A stretch of DNA of 55,514 nt, from positions 1 to 55,514 of the forward strand of contig JAEUHQ010000164.1 in the NCBI GenBank assembly GCA_016794565.1, in the 5' to 3' direction. The translations under genes were made by a program, and so were the position numbers. The DNA is from Planctomycetota bacterium. GTDB lineage: Bacteria > Planctomycetota > UBA1135 > UBA2386. The notes under the pieces were generated by a model, which saw only the letters and a program-made list of their open reading frames with translations, was not told where the DNA came from and ran no database searches. Below, piece by piece: positions 39,690 to 48,550 of the stretch (the first letter of the stretch is position 1; each line of letters starts with the position of its first letter).

Positions 39690-42128
39690 CTACTTGCCGT
39701 CGAGGTCCTGCCGCGGCGGCATCGTGAGGGTGACTTCGTTCACCCGGCCCGGCTCGGCGGTGACGCGCACACTGGTCGCCTGTCGATGGGCAAAACGTAC
39801 GGATCCCCGTCGGATCGTCGACGCCGCTCCGTCGAGCCGGAGGTCCATTTCGCCGGGCGGCACCCACAGCGTGATCGGCACGTCGAGCGCGACGACGTCG
39901 GCCCCCGGAGCCCCCCACGTGCCGCCACCGAACGCGGCGCGCACCGAGAACGGTTGCGCGTCCGCCGGCATCCACCCGAGGCGCCATGCGGTGACCGCCG
40001 CGGATTCCCCACCGTCGAGGCGCACGGACACCTGGCAGGCGTCGAACTTCGCGTGCCACGCCGCGGCGCCCCCGCTCGCGACGTCGACCTTCTCTTCGAA
40101 CAACTCGATCCCCGTCGCCGAATCGACCACGGCGAGATGGAACGTCCCCGGCGGCAGACGCAGCTCGCACTTCCCGTCGGGCTCGACGAGCACCCAGCGC
40201 GTCGTCTCGCTCACGGGACGTCCCTGGTTCGAAACCCGGTCCGCTTCGATCGCGGCAACGGCGAACCGCCCCATCGGGACCTTGGCGCCGGACACCGCGA
40301 GTTGCACGTTCACGATGCCGGGCAGGTGCCCCGCGAGATCGATCTTCGCATCGACATCGGTCGCCTCGAAGCGGAACGACGTCAAAGGGATGACCAGCGC
40401 AGCACCCCGGCGGGGCGCAGCGGGCACGACGAGACTCAAGTGCTCCGTGCCCACTGCCCGGTGCGGCATCTCGAACGCCCCGTCGACGATCGGCACGGAG
40501 CCGTCGACGTTCGCGGCGACACACAGGCCGCCGAGAGGATCGCCGTCATCGCGCTCCGTCGCCGGCTGCGGACTCAGCACGACGCGCCAATCCGCCCCGA
40601 CCGCCGCGCCTTCGACACGGCCTCGCAGCGTGATGCCGGCGGCGAGCACCAGGTCGGAAGCGGACGGGTGCTCTCCCGGCTCCACGGTGACGAAGCGGCG
40701 CGCGACGACCGAGCCGGTCGCGTGCCGAGCCTCGACGACGTAGTCGTCCGCACCGAGTCCGTCGAAGGTGAACGAGCCGTTGCCGCTCGTCGTCATCGTT
40801 CGCGCCGACGATGCACCGCGAGGTCGGACGGAACCGCCATCGCGCGCCGCCTTGCGATCGACGGTGACCAGGGCACCCGCAACCGGTTGCTCCGTGGCGG
40901 CGTCGATCACCCTTCCGGTGATGCGCGACGAGGCGACGAGCTTCGCTTCGAAGGTGCGAGCCGCCCCGTCGACCTTGTCCGCGAAGAACGGCGCATAACC
41001 GGCGGCCGCGACGAGCAGGACTCCCGGCCCGGCAGCGCCGTTCCCGGGCGGATCGAGGGAGACCGCGCCGTCGGGCCGCGCCGGCGCCAACGAGGCCTCG
41101 AGCCACGCGTCGACGTTCTCGTCGCGTTCGCCGCGGTACCAGATCACCGCGGCACGGACAGCGCGCACCGGAGCACCGGTGACGGCGTCCACCGCGCGCA
41201 CGACCAGGCGTTCGCCGTCGTCCGCAGCGCATCGAATCACGAGATCGGTCTGCGGGCCCTCCAGTACGTCGCTCTCGCCGAGGACGCTGCCGGAGTCCGA
41301 ATACGCGGTGACGCGGTAGCGCCCGGCAGTACACAAGGACGCGCGGAAGCGCCAGTCGGACGCCACGCTCGTCGACTCGTACGTGGCACGCACCCTCTCC
41401 GCGGTCAGCCGGACGCGGCCGAGGACCGGTTTGCCCTCGGCGTCGACGACGCTGCCTTCCACGAACCCGCTCGGCTGCAAACGGATGTCGAGCGGCGCGC
41501 CGAGCTCGACGGACTCGAACGTGCAACAGTGGAACCCATCGGCCGCCACTTCGAGTCGAAGCGCGCGCGAGAACACGCCGGGCAGGGTGAACACGCCGTT
41601 GGCGCCCGACGTCGCCAGGGAGCGGTAGCAGGGGCCGAGCCACCAGTACCTGGCGAGCCCGTCGAACGCGTCGACCTTCGCCCCGGCGACGGGCTGTCCA
41701 TCCGCGTCGCACACGCGGCCGGTCAAGCTCGGCCCCTTCGGCAGACGCAGTTCGCCGAGATCCGCGTCGCGTCTCTGCCTGCGCCACGATCCGCCGCGCT
41801 GCGGATCCGGACAGACGATGGTGACCCGACCGGGAGCGGCGATCAGCACCGAGATCGACTGGAGCGGTCCCGCAGGGATCGGCACGTCGATCGAGAGCGA
41901 ACCGTTCTCGTCGCTGCGCGCCTGCGGCCGCTGCAGCGCATCCGTGGTCGTCACGGTGCCCGGTGCTCCGACGACCACGCCCGCGTTCGCGATCGGCTTG
42001 CCTTCCTCGTCGCAGATGCGGGCGCGAACCCGACAGACAGCACTCCCGACGCTCGGGGACTCCTCCTGGGCGACCAGCACGGGCAAGGTCAGGAGCGACA
42101 CGAACAGTCCCATCCGCGCAGTTCTCAT
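39690..42128 (-). CDS. Secreted protein with multiple carboxypeptidase-regulatory-like (beta-sandwich) repeats
   Basis: A protein of 812 residues. The signal peptide (MRTARMGLFVSLLTLPVLVA) is followed by Gln. The mature protein is a series of seven or so transthyretin-like beta-sandwiches of the CarboxypepD_reg type. Each starts like 'G.V.D.....PV.GA.V', for example LTGRVCDADGQPVAGAKVDA, FVEGSVVDAEGKPVLGRVRL and ITGRVIDAATEQPVAGALVT. No enzyme domain is present. Such modules usually mediate adhesion or assembly at the cell surface. Transcription runs away from the DMT transporter gene. A TACGAT box (42144-42139) lies 10 nt before the ATG. Confidence 0.85.
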   Translation of the reverse strand: MRTARMGLFVSLLTLPVLVAQEESPSVGSAVCRVRARICDEEGKPIANAGVVVGAPGTVTTTDALQRPQARSDENGSLSIDVPIPAGPLQSISVLIAAPGRVTIVCPDPQRGGSWRRQRRDADLGELRLPKGPSLTGRVCDADGQPVAGAKVDAFDGLARYWWLGPCYRSLATSGANGVFTLPGVFSRALRLEVAADGFHCCTFESVELGAPLDIRLQPSGFVEGSVVDAEGKPVLGRVRLTAERVRATYESTSVASDWRFRASLCTAGRYRVTAYSDSGSVLGESDVLEGPQTDLVIRCAADDGERLVVRAVDAVTGAPVRAVRAAVIWYRGERDENVDAWLEASLAPARPDGAVSLDPPGNGAAGPGVLLVAAAGYAPFFADKVDGAARTFEAKLVASSRITGRVIDAATEQPVAGALVTVDRKAARDGGSVRPRGASSARTMTTSGNGSFTFDGLGADDYVVEARHATGSVVARRFVTVEPGEHPSASDLVLAAGITLRGRVEGAAVGADWRVVLSPQPATERDDGDPLGGLCVAANVDGSVPIVDGAFEMPHRAVGTEHLSLVVPAAPRRGAALVIPLTSFRFEATDVDAKIDLAGHLPGIVNVQLAVSGAKVPMGRFAVAAIEADRVSNQGRPVSETTRWVLVEPDGKCELRLPPGTFHLAVVDSATGIELFEEKVDVASGGAAAWHAKFDACQVSVRLDGGESAAVTAWRLGWMPADAQPFSVRAAFGGGTWGAPGADVVALDVPITLWVPPGEMDLRLDGAASTIRRGSVRFAHRQATSVRVTAEPGRVNEVTLTMPPRQDLDGK

Positions 42129-42138
42129 GCGGCGCGCG

Positions 42139-42144
42139 ATCGTA
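42139..42144 (-). promoter_or_regulatory. Candidate -10 box (TACGAT) for the secreted repeat protein
   Basis: TACGAT ends 10 nt before the start codon at 42128 on the minus strand. It lies in the only 26 nt between this gene and the divergent transporter gene, so regulation must be very compact. Confidence 0.3.
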
Positions 42145-42154
42145 GCGCCGCACA

Positions 42155-43072
42155 ATGGACGCGGACGATCGCGGATGCGACAACGTGCGTGTGCCTCCGC
42201 CGCTGCGTGTGCTGCTCGCCGCCGCCCTGTTCGCCACCGGCGGCGCGTTGCTGAAGGCCTGCGACTTCCCCTCACTGCAGCGCGCAGGCACTCGCGCCGC
42301 GATCGCCGCGATCACGATCTTCCTGCTGCTGCCGGCGGCGCGGCGGCTGCCGAACGCACGCATCCTGCGACTCGTGCCCCCGTACTTCGGGTCGACGTGC
42401 CTGTTCGTCGTCGCGAACTCGCTCACCACCGCAGCGAACGCGATCTTCCTGCAGTCGGCGGCGCCGCTGTGGCTGGTGCTCCTCGGACCGTGGCTGCTGA
42501 AGGAGACCCCGACACGGCGCGATCTGTGGACGCTGTTGTTCGTCGGCATCGGCATGACGCTGTTCTTCGTCGCGCCGGCGAACACGGCCGCCACCGCACC
42601 CGACCCGCGGCTCGGCGATCTCGTCGCGATCGCGTCCGGCGCGAGCTGGGCAATGCTGCTGCTCGGGCTGCGCTGGCTCGCACGCACCGGCCACGACGAA
42701 GCACCCGCGGCGATCGCGTGGGGCAACGCGCTGACCTGCCCGATCGCGTTCGCGCTGATGCCAGTCTTCGACCAGACGCCGATCGGCGGCAGCGCGCAGG
42801 ACTGGGTCGTCATCGCGGTGCTCGGCACGCTGCAGGTCGGCCTCGCGTACGCGCTGCTCGTCCGCGGCCTCGCCGGCGTACCCGCGGTCCGCGCTTCGCT
42901 TCTTCTGATGATCGAGCCGGCGCTGAACCCGACGATCGCGTTCTTCGTCCACGGCGAACGCCCCCACGCTCTCGCGATCGCCGGTGGCGTGCTGATCGTC
43001 GGCGCGGTCGCGGCGAACAGCGTCTTCGCGCGCAACCGCAGCCGCCCGCCGACGCAGCAGCCGACGCAGTAG
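42155..43072 (+). CDS. EamA/DMT-superfamily transporter
   Basis: A protein of 305 residues with about ten predicted membrane helices arranged as two EamA repeats. Examples are LLAAALFATGGALLKA and TAANAIFLQSAAPLWLVLLGPWLLKE in the first half, and LVAIASGASWAMLLLGLRWL and ASLLLMIEPALNPTIAFFVHGERP in the second. This is the usual drug/metabolite transporter layout of 10 TM helices, so it probably exports a small metabolite across the inner membrane. The ATG at 42155 is assumed; a GTG about 10 codons later would also fit the first helix. A divergent gene lies just upstream. Confidence 0.88.
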   Translation: MDADDRGCDNVRVPPPLRVLLAAALFATGGALLKACDFPSLQRAGTRAAIAAITIFLLLPAARRLPNARILRLVPPYFGSTCLFVVANSLTTAANAIFLQSAAPLWLVLLGPWLLKETPTRRDLWTLLFVGIGMTLFFVAPANTAATAPDPRLGDLVAIASGASWAMLLLGLRWLARTGHDEAPAAIAWGNALTCPIAFALMPVFDQTPIGGSAQDWVVIAVLGTLQVGLAYALLVRGLAGVPAVRASLLLMIEPALNPTIAFFVHGERPHALAIAGGVLIVGAVAANSVFARNRSRPPTQQPTQ

Positions 43073-43086
43073 CGACGGCGGCGTCT

Positions 43087-44052
43087 TCATGTGCACGAAG
43101 CGAAGAAGTCGAGCACGCGGCGCTCGGCCCAACGGCGCGGACGCCAAGGCGAACCTCCTTCGACGAAGCCGACGTGGCCGCCGTGCGGGAGGAACTCGGA
43201 GACCAGGAACGGCGACGCCGTGGCGGCGGCCGTCGGCAGCGCGGCGGCGGGGATCAGCGGATCGTCGTACGCGGCGATCAGCAGCGTGCGCCGGCGGATC
43301 GACGGCAGGAAGCGCGCGCAGCTCGAGTCGCTCCAGTAGTGGCGGGCATCGCGGAAGCCGTGCAGCGGCGCGGTGACGACGTCGTCGAACGCCGCGAACG
43401 TGCGGCACCGCCGGAGCGCACGTTCGTCGATCACCCCGGGGTGCTGCGCGGCCTTCGCCAGCGCCTTCGGGATCAGCGTGCGGAGGAAGTGACGCGTCAT
43501 CGCGCCGCCCCATCGGCTGTCACAGCATCGCGCCGCCTGCTCGAGATCGAAGGGCGGCGAAACCGCCGCGGCGGCACGGACGCGGCGCGGCACCCGTTCG
43601 CCGCGTTCGCCGAGCCACTTCAGGAGCACGTTGCCGCCGAGCGAGAAGCCGACGACGAAGAGCGGCGAAGCACCGCCGTCGCCGGTGAGGCGCTGCACGA
43701 CGAAGTCGAGGTCGCTCGTCTCGCCGCTGTGGTAGGTGCGTCGCGCGCGATTCGGCACGCCGCCGCACGAACGGAACTCGAGCACTGCGCAGCGCAGCCC
43801 CTGCACCGCGCAGAGGCGCGCGACCTCGACCGCGTACGGGGACTCGCGGCTCCCCTCGAGCCCGTGCAGGAGGAGCACCGTCGGCGCATCGCCCGCCGCG
43901 TCGACGTGGTGGAGGCGCAGGAAATCACCGTCCGGCGTGTCGACGACTTCGGTTCGCAGCGCCGGCGCGCCGCGCGGCCGTGCGAGCACCGACGCCACCG
44001 TCTGCACGAGCCCCGATCGCGCCCACCACGCCGGCCGGAACGGTGCAGTCAC
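43087..44052 (-). CDS. YheT-like alpha/beta-hydrolase
   Basis: A protein of 321 residues. It matches the YheT/ABHD1-3 family: LLLHGLEGSRESPYA (oxyanion loop), FRSCGGVPNRARRTYHSGETSDLDFV, nucleophile elbow GFSLGGNVLLKWLGE, and C-terminal HGGHVGFVEG supplying the His. The Asp is probably in AAYDDPLIP. It is predicted to hydrolyse carboxylic esters of lipids; the physiological substrate in bacteria is not established. The start is a GTG overlapping the stop of the small membrane protein upstream (GTGA), the same pattern that links that gene to the DUF4262 gene. All three are therefore translationally coupled. Confidence 0.9.
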   Translation of the reverse strand: MTAPFRPAWWARSGLVQTVASVLARPRGAPALRTEVVDTPDGDFLRLHHVDAAGDAPTVLLLHGLEGSRESPYAVEVARLCAVQGLRCAVLEFRSCGGVPNRARRTYHSGETSDLDFVVQRLTGDGGASPLFVVGFSLGGNVLLKWLGERGERVPRRVRAAAAVSPPFDLEQAARCCDSRWGGAMTRHFLRTLIPKALAKAAQHPGVIDERALRRCRTFAAFDDVVTAPLHGFRDARHYWSDSSCARFLPSIRRRTLLIAAYDDPLIPAAALPTAAATASPFLVSEFLPHGGHVGFVEGGSPWRPRRWAERRVLDFFASCT

Positions 44053-44240
44053 GGCAGCGGCCGCAGCACGGCCCGCAGCGCGCGCGCGACGAGAAGGGCA
44101 GTGCCGAACGCGAGCAGGAGCGGGATCACGATGCGGCCGGCGCCCCGCATCCAGGCGAACACCACGAACGCCGCGGCCACCATGCCGAGGAACCACGCCG
44201 CGCCGATGCGCCGCGGCGGCACCGCCGGCGCGGCGGTCAC
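44049..44240 (-). CDS. Small membrane protein with two hydrophobic helices
   Basis: A protein of 63 residues from a GTG that overlaps the upstream stop (GTGA). Two hydrophobic segments (about 13-28 and 35-55) are separated by a Gly/Arg turn. The upstream in-frame extension to 44375 is antisense-like, Arg/Gly-rich sequence and unlikely to be used. It is sandwiched between the DUF4262 and YheT-like genes with overlaps on both sides, which is the best evidence that it is real. Function unknown. Confidence 0.55.
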   Translation of the reverse strand: MTAAPAVPPRRIGAAWFLGMVAAAFVVFAWMRGAGRIVIPLLLAFGTALLVARALRAVLRPLP

Positions 44241-44713
44241 GTCGCTTCCATCCGGCCGAGCACCGGCTGCATCTCGCGGAAGCCGTCCCGCACACCGGAA
44301 TCCCACGGCCAGTGACCCTGCTTGTCCGGCCAGACGATCTGCAGAACGGGGAACTCTTCGCCTTGGTTCGCCCACGCGGCGATCGGCAGGCGGTCGGCGA
44401 CCATTGCCTTCGGCACCGCCTCGAAGCGGACCGAGTACGCGTGCAGGAGCCCGTCGTGGCGATCGTTCGTCGCGAACGTCACGCCCTCCGCGGCCTCGTC
44501 GGCGATCGCCTCGATCAGTTCGTTCGCGATGTCCGACGGCAGGCCGAAGACCACCACCTCGGGCTGTTCGAACGAGTGCCAGAGGCCGACGGAGTAGCAG
44601 TGCTCCGGCCAGTCTTCGCTCGCGGGCACACGCACGACGTGCACGCCGTTCTCGTCGACGTCGTCGAGCACTCTCCGCTGGGCCGGGGTGAGCTGATCGG
44701 AACGGTCACGCAT
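44237..44713 (-). CDS. DUF4262-family protein
   Basis: A protein of 158 residues. It contains the family pattern: HVVRVPASEDWPEHCYSVGLWHSFEQPEVVVFGL early on, then a central FATNDRHDGLLHAYSVRF, and ending with NQGEEFPVLQIVWPDKQGHWPWD. The role of DUF4262 proteins is unknown; they are small cytoplasmic proteins. It is the first gene of a coupled three-gene set (DUF4262, small membrane protein, YheT-like). The start at 44713 (MRDRSDQLTPAQ) is the first plausible one after the strong terminator of hcp. Confidence 0.85.
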   Translation of the reverse strand: MRDRSDQLTPAQRRVLDDVDENGVHVVRVPASEDWPEHCYSVGLWHSFEQPEVVVFGLPSDIANELIEAIADEAAEGVTFATNDRHDGLLHAYSVRFEAVPKAMVADRLPIAAWANQGEEFPVLQIVWPDKQGHWPWDSGVRDGFREMQPVLGRMEAT

Positions 44714-44769
44714 CCGCCTGAATGTGCCACATCGCGCCGCGGTCTGCACGACGACGGCCCGTACAGCAT

Positions 44770-44804
44770 CGCGGCGCCCTCCTCGCACGAGGAAGGGCGC
44801 CGCG
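44770..44804 (-). terminator. Strong terminator hairpin after hcp
   Basis: An almost perfect stem follows the hcp stop: CGGCGCCCT + CCTC pairs with GAGG + AGGGCGCCG around a GCAC loop, with one bulged A, and two further flanking pairs. No U-run follows, as is common in GC-rich genomes. It would insulate hcp from the DUF4262 gene on the same strand. Confidence 0.7.
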
Positions 44805-44823
44805 TCGGGAACCTCGGCTCGGA

Positions 44824-45312
44824 TCAGGCCGAGTTCTTGGTCAGGTCCCAGGTGCCGTTCGTCTTGCCGGCGCCGGCGCCGCCAGCGCGCGCCTGCTTCG
44901 TGTACTCCCACTCGATCTTGGCGTAGTTGAAGGTCACGCTCTCGGTCGGCACGGAGTCCGACGCGCCGCCGATGCTGACGCTCGAGATCACGACGTCCGT
45001 CAGCTTGTAGACCATGTAGGGGACGCTCTTGTCGCCGTCCGCGCGGCGCAGCGTGACCACGATGCTGGCGATGTGCTTGCCCGAGCAGCACTGCGCGTTC
45101 AGGATCGGCGAAGAGCTGTCGAGCTGCTTCACGATCGAGAAGTCGGTGTGATTGCAGCGGCCGGTCGTGCCGCCACCGGCCGTGCTGGCCGTCGCCGAAC
45201 GAGGTTGGCTGACCCCGTGGCTGAAGGACAGGAGCTCCATCTCGTCCTTGTGGTTGCTGTCCGTGCTCTCGCCCTTGATGCCGTCGATCTTGCAGAAGAT
45301 GGTGGAAACCAT
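44824..45312 (-). CDS. hcp: Hcp-family type VI secretion tube protein (orphan)
   Basis: A protein of 162 residues, the normal Hcp length. The N-terminus MVSTIFCKIDGIKGES and the central ELLSFSHGVSQP are the hallmark strands of Hcp, and TESVTFNYAKIEWEYTKQ is the characteristic last beta-strand region. Hcp hexamers stack to form the inner tube of type VI secretion systems and are released with effectors. AGGA lies 5 nt before the ATG. No tssB/C, tssK, vgrG or clpV is in the window, so this is an orphan hcp, followed by a strong terminator. It could also function as an exported carrier for an unlinked effector. Confidence 0.92.
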   Translation of the reverse strand: MVSTIFCKIDGIKGESTDSNHKDEMELLSFSHGVSQPRSATASTAGGGTTGRCNHTDFSIVKQLDSSSPILNAQCCSGKHIASIVVTLRRADGDKSVPYMVYKLTDVVISSVSIGGASDSVPTESVTFNYAKIEWEYTKQARAGGAGAGKTNGTWDLTKNSA

Positions 45313-45528
45313 TGTCGTCGTCCTTGTTTGGGTGGGTCGTTCGAGGCGAAGGGAACGCCCCGGCCGCCGGGAGTGTTGCAGAAAGCCCGCGGGGAAGCGA
45401 GGCGACCGCCGCCGGATCCGCCCTTGGCACACGGGGTTCGTGGAGGGCCCGACGCCCCGGGTTTCTGCCCGGCCCATGGGCCGTCCGGCGACCGCCGCGC
45501 AGTGGAGCGCACCTCGTCAGTCGGTATC
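45313..45528. other. Intergenic region before the polysaccharide export operon
   Basis: About 216 nt between the divergent hcp and glycosyltransferase genes. It contains the hcp Shine-Dalgarno on the minus strand. No convincing -10/-35 pair or inverted repeat is seen on either strand. Confidence 0.4.
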
Positions 45529-46446
45529 GTGTCCGCCTTGCACGCCCGCGCCCGAGCCCCGGAGTTCACGAGCTTCCACGCAGACCGCCCGGCCGGAGCC
45601 CGCGAGGCGCACCCCAATGCCAACCTGGTCCCGTCGAGCTACATGCGCATGCTCGACCTGCTCTACCGGTCGGCCCGCCTCACCCACCCCGGCGCCGCGT
45701 GCACCCTGCTGACCGACCCCGCCACACGGGTCGCCGGCATACGCGGCAACGTCCGTCGTTTCGACCAGCCGATCGACCACACGGCCCTGATGCTGTCGCG
45801 ATCGCGGGCACAGCGTGCCTACGTCGAGATGAGTCCGTTCGAACGGCCCATCGTGCTCCTCGACTCGGACATCCTGCTGAACGGGTCGCTGCAAGGGCTG
45901 TTCGACACCGACTTCGACGTCGGCCTGACGTGGCGCGCGAGCCGGACGATGCCGATCAACGGCGGCCTGATCGTGCTGAACAACCGCCGTCCCGAAGTCG
46001 CACGGACGTTCGTCCGCCGCTTCGTCGAGCTCTACGAGAGGGTTCACACGACCGACACGAACGCGTCCTGGTACGGCGACCAGCTGGCCCTGCGCGACGT
46101 CGTCGGACTGACGCACGAGGAGATGAAGGGGCGCGACGTCGTCGAGCGCGACGGCTGCCGCATCGCGCTCCTGCCCTGCGACGTCTACAACTTCTCGCCC
46201 GACAACGAACTCGCCGCGATCCAGGACGGGCTCCCGACGAAGGTCGTGCTGCACTTCAAGGGTCAGCGCAAACAGCTGATGGATCCGTTCTGGAGCACGT
46301 TCCTGCAGTGGCGCGAGTCGTTCTGGCCGTGGGCGGCGCGCCGCGGCCGGCGGGCGCTGCGGGAACTGCAAGCCCGCATCGCCGCGGAGAACGCCGCCGC
46401 CGCACGCAGCGCGACCGCCAAGCCCGCGGCGAAGGCGAACGCATGA
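45529..46446 (+). CDS. Putative GT-A-fold glycosyltransferase, first gene of the export operon
   Basis: A protein of about 305 residues (start uncertain: GTG at 45529 or 45502). LLDSDILLNGSLQ carries the DxD nucleotide-sugar/metal motif. INGGLIVLNN and NASWYGDQLALRD follow the order seen in GT-A enzymes with a short acceptor domain (GT8/GT77-like hypothetical transferases). A final conserved-looking KVVLHFKGQRKQLM lies near the C-terminus, before a basic Ala-rich tail. It probably adds a sugar to the polysaccharide that Wzm/Wzt export. Its stop overlaps the Wzm start (ATGA). Donor and acceptor cannot be inferred. Confidence 0.65.
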   Translation: MSALHARARAPEFTSFHADRPAGAREAHPNANLVPSSYMRMLDLLYRSARLTHPGAACTLLTDPATRVAGIRGNVRRFDQPIDHTALMLSRSRAQRAYVEMSPFERPIVLLDSDILLNGSLQGLFDTDFDVGLTWRASRTMPINGGLIVLNNRRPEVARTFVRRFVELYERVHTTDTNASWYGDQLALRDVVGLTHEEMKGRDVVERDGCRIALLPCDVYNFSPDNELAAIQDGLPTKVVLHFKGQRKQLMDPFWSTFLQWRESFWPWAARRGRRALRELQARIAAENAAAARSATAKPAAKANA

Positions 46447-47270
46447 CGGAGCGCGACGCAGATCGCCGGTCACCGCGGTCGCGGGCCGCGGAGTTCGCGC
46501 GCGGCGTCGCGCTGTCGTGGCGGATCTTCCAGCGCACGATCGGCGCGAAGTACCGGAAGTCCTTCCTCGGCTACTTCTGGATGATCGCGCCGGCGATGCT
46601 CATCACGGGTGCGGCGATGCTGGCGAACGAAGCCGGCGTCACGAATCCCGGATCGACGACCCTGCCCTACGGGCTCTTCGTGTGCATCGGCACGCTCCTG
46701 TGGCAGGTCTTCGCCGAAGCGCTCGACGTTCCGCACCAGGCGTTCGAGAGCGCACGCAGCTACCTGACTCGCGTGCACTTCCCGCGCGAAGCGATCGTGC
46801 TCGCGCAGCTGTACGAGTCGTTGCTGACCACGGCCGTACGGCTCGCGACGATCCTGCTGTGGCTCGTACTGGCGTCGCACTTCACGATCGGCGGCGCCCT
46901 CGGCGTGATCGTGTGTTTCTACGGCGCGGTGCTGCTCGGCCTCGGCATCGGCGCGCTGCTGATGCCGTTCACCCAGTTGTTCGCCGACCTCCACCAGACG
47001 CTGAAGCTGCTCGTGACGTACGGCCTGTTCCTCACGCCGGCGTTCTACCAGCCGCAGGGCGACGGCCTGTTCGCACGCATCGTCGCGGCGAACCCCGTCT
47101 CGCCGCTGATGACCGCCGCACGCGACCTCGCCGCGGATCTCCCCCTTTCGACGCCGATCGGCTTCGCCGTGGCTCTCGGCGGCGGCGCCGCGGCGGCGAT
47201 CGCCGGGCTCCTGCTTCTCCGCGCGGTGGCCCCCATCGTGATCGAACGCATGCTGCTCGGAGGGCGGTGA
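46443..47270 (+). CDS. wzm: Polysaccharide ABC exporter permease (Wzm-like, ABC-2 type)
   Basis: A protein of 275 residues with six predicted membrane helices. The N-terminal cytoplasmic helix with LSWRIFQRTIGAKYRKSFLGYFWMIAPA is the signature of ABC-2 polysaccharide and teichoic-acid permeases (it corresponds to the 'YrgSrLGplW' element). It forms the channel that moves undecaprenyl-linked polysaccharide across the inner membrane together with the ATPase encoded next. Coupled upstream (ATGA) and downstream, with the permease stop overlapping the ATPase ATG. Confidence 0.92.
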   Translation: MTERDADRRSPRSRAAEFARGVALSWRIFQRTIGAKYRKSFLGYFWMIAPAMLITGAAMLANEAGVTNPGSTTLPYGLFVCIGTLLWQVFAEALDVPHQAFESARSYLTRVHFPREAIVLAQLYESLLTTAVRLATILLWLVLASHFTIGGALGVIVCFYGAVLLGLGIGALLMPFTQLFADLHQTLKLLVTYGLFLTPAFYQPQGDGLFARIVAANPVSPLMTAARDLAADLPLSTPIGFAVALGGGAAAAIAGLLLLRAVAPIVIERMLLGGR

Positions 47271-48550
47271 TGACGGGTGGTGACGTGTGCGTGTCGGTGC
47301 GCGGGCTGTCGAAGAAGTTCGCGCGCTCGCTGAAGCGTTCGTTCGTCTACGGCGCGCGCGACATCGCCCGTGTGCTGCTGCGGCGCCCGCCGGACGACTC
47401 GCTCCGCGCGACCGAGTTCTGGGCGGTGCGCGACGTCTCGTTCGACCTGCGTCGCGGCGAGTCGGTCGGCATCGTCGGGCAGAACGGCAGCGGCAAGACG
47501 ACCCTGCTTCGCATGATCTGCGGCATCCTGCGACCGACGCTCGGTTCGGTCGAAGTACGCGGCCGCATCGCGCCGATGCTCGCGCTCGGCGCCGGCTTCA
47601 AGCCGGTGCTCTCCGGGCGCCAGAACGTGTTCCTCAATCTCGCCCTGCTCGGCGTGGCCGAACGCGACATCCGCGCGCGCTTCGACGCGATCGTCGACTT
47701 TGCGGAGCTGCACGAGGCGATCGACGCACCGCTCGGCACGTACAGCTCGGGCATGCAGGCCCGACTCGGCTTCGCGTGCGCCGTGCACACGGATCCGTCG
47801 ATCCTGGTGGTCGACGAAGTGCTCTCCGTCGGCGACGCACGGTTCCGCGTGAAGTGCCGCAACAAGATCAACGACCTGCGTCGCCAGGGCACGTCGCTGC
47901 TGCTCGTCTCGCACAGCGCCGTGCTGGTCGAGACCCTGTCGGACCAGTGCCTGTTCCTCCGCGGCGGACGCACGGCGGCGTTCGGATCGGCGAAGGACGT
48001 ACTGCTCGCCTACCAGGCCGACATCGCGACGAAGCCGGCAGCCGCGACGGCGGCGCCGAAGACGGCGGTCTCGTCGGCGGACGGCGTGCTGCGGATCGCG
48101 GGCGTCACCTTCGGCGGGAACGACGCCGAGTGGGCGACGGGCGACACGGCGCTCCTCGAAGTCGAAGTCGACAACGACGCCGCGATCGCCGACGTCAGCG
48201 TCAACGTGATGGTCTTCGATCTCGCCGCGCCCGGCAGCGAGGCCGTGCTGGTCATGATGTCGAGCCAGGACGCCGGATGGCTGCACCTCCCGCCCGGTCG
48301 CAACACGGTCCGCCTGCGCATGCCGAGCCTCGGCCTCCTGACGGGAAGCTACCGCGTGAAGGTCAGCGTCTCGCGAACGGAACTGCACGACATCCTGGCC
48401 GTCGTCGACGACGTGCGCGTCGCCGTCCGCTCCGCGCACCGCGCCGAACTCGGCGTCTACCACCAGACCCGGACGTGGGACGCACCGGGGCTCGCCATGG
48501 ATGCAGCGCACGACCCGGACGTGACCGCCGAAGCGCTGGACGACGGATGA
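47270..48550 (+). CDS. wzt: Polysaccharide ABC exporter ATPase with C-terminal carbohydrate-binding domain (Wzt-like)
   Basis: A protein of 426 residues. The ABC domain has a Walker A motif (GQNGSGKT, 70-77), a signature region YSSGMQARLGFACAV and a Walker B motif (ILVVDEVLSVGD). These match the Wzt/TagH subfamily, which has SSGM in place of SGGQ. The C-terminal region (about 265-400) is a beta-sandwich (DTALLEVEVDNDAAIADVSVNVMVFD) like the Wzt carbohydrate-binding domain, which recognises the modified non-reducing end of the O-polysaccharide before export. This couples export to chain completion, possibly by the pyruvyltransferase encoded next. Overlaps on both sides. Confidence 0.93.
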   Translation: MTGGDVCVSVRGLSKKFARSLKRSFVYGARDIARVLLRRPPDDSLRATEFWAVRDVSFDLRRGESVGIVGQNGSGKTTLLRMICGILRPTLGSVEVRGRIAPMLALGAGFKPVLSGRQNVFLNLALLGVAERDIRARFDAIVDFAELHEAIDAPLGTYSSGMQARLGFACAVHTDPSILVVDEVLSVGDARFRVKCRNKINDLRRQGTSLLLVSHSAVLVETLSDQCLFLRGGRTAAFGSAKDVLLAYQADIATKPAAATAAPKTAVSSADGVLRIAGVTFGGNDAEWATGDTALLEVEVDNDAAIADVSVNVMVFDLAAPGSEAVLVMMSSQDAGWLHLPPGRNTVRLRMPSLGLLTGSYRVKVSVSRTELHDILAVVDDVRVAVRSAHRAELGVYHQTRTWDAPGLAMDAAHDPDVTAEALDDG

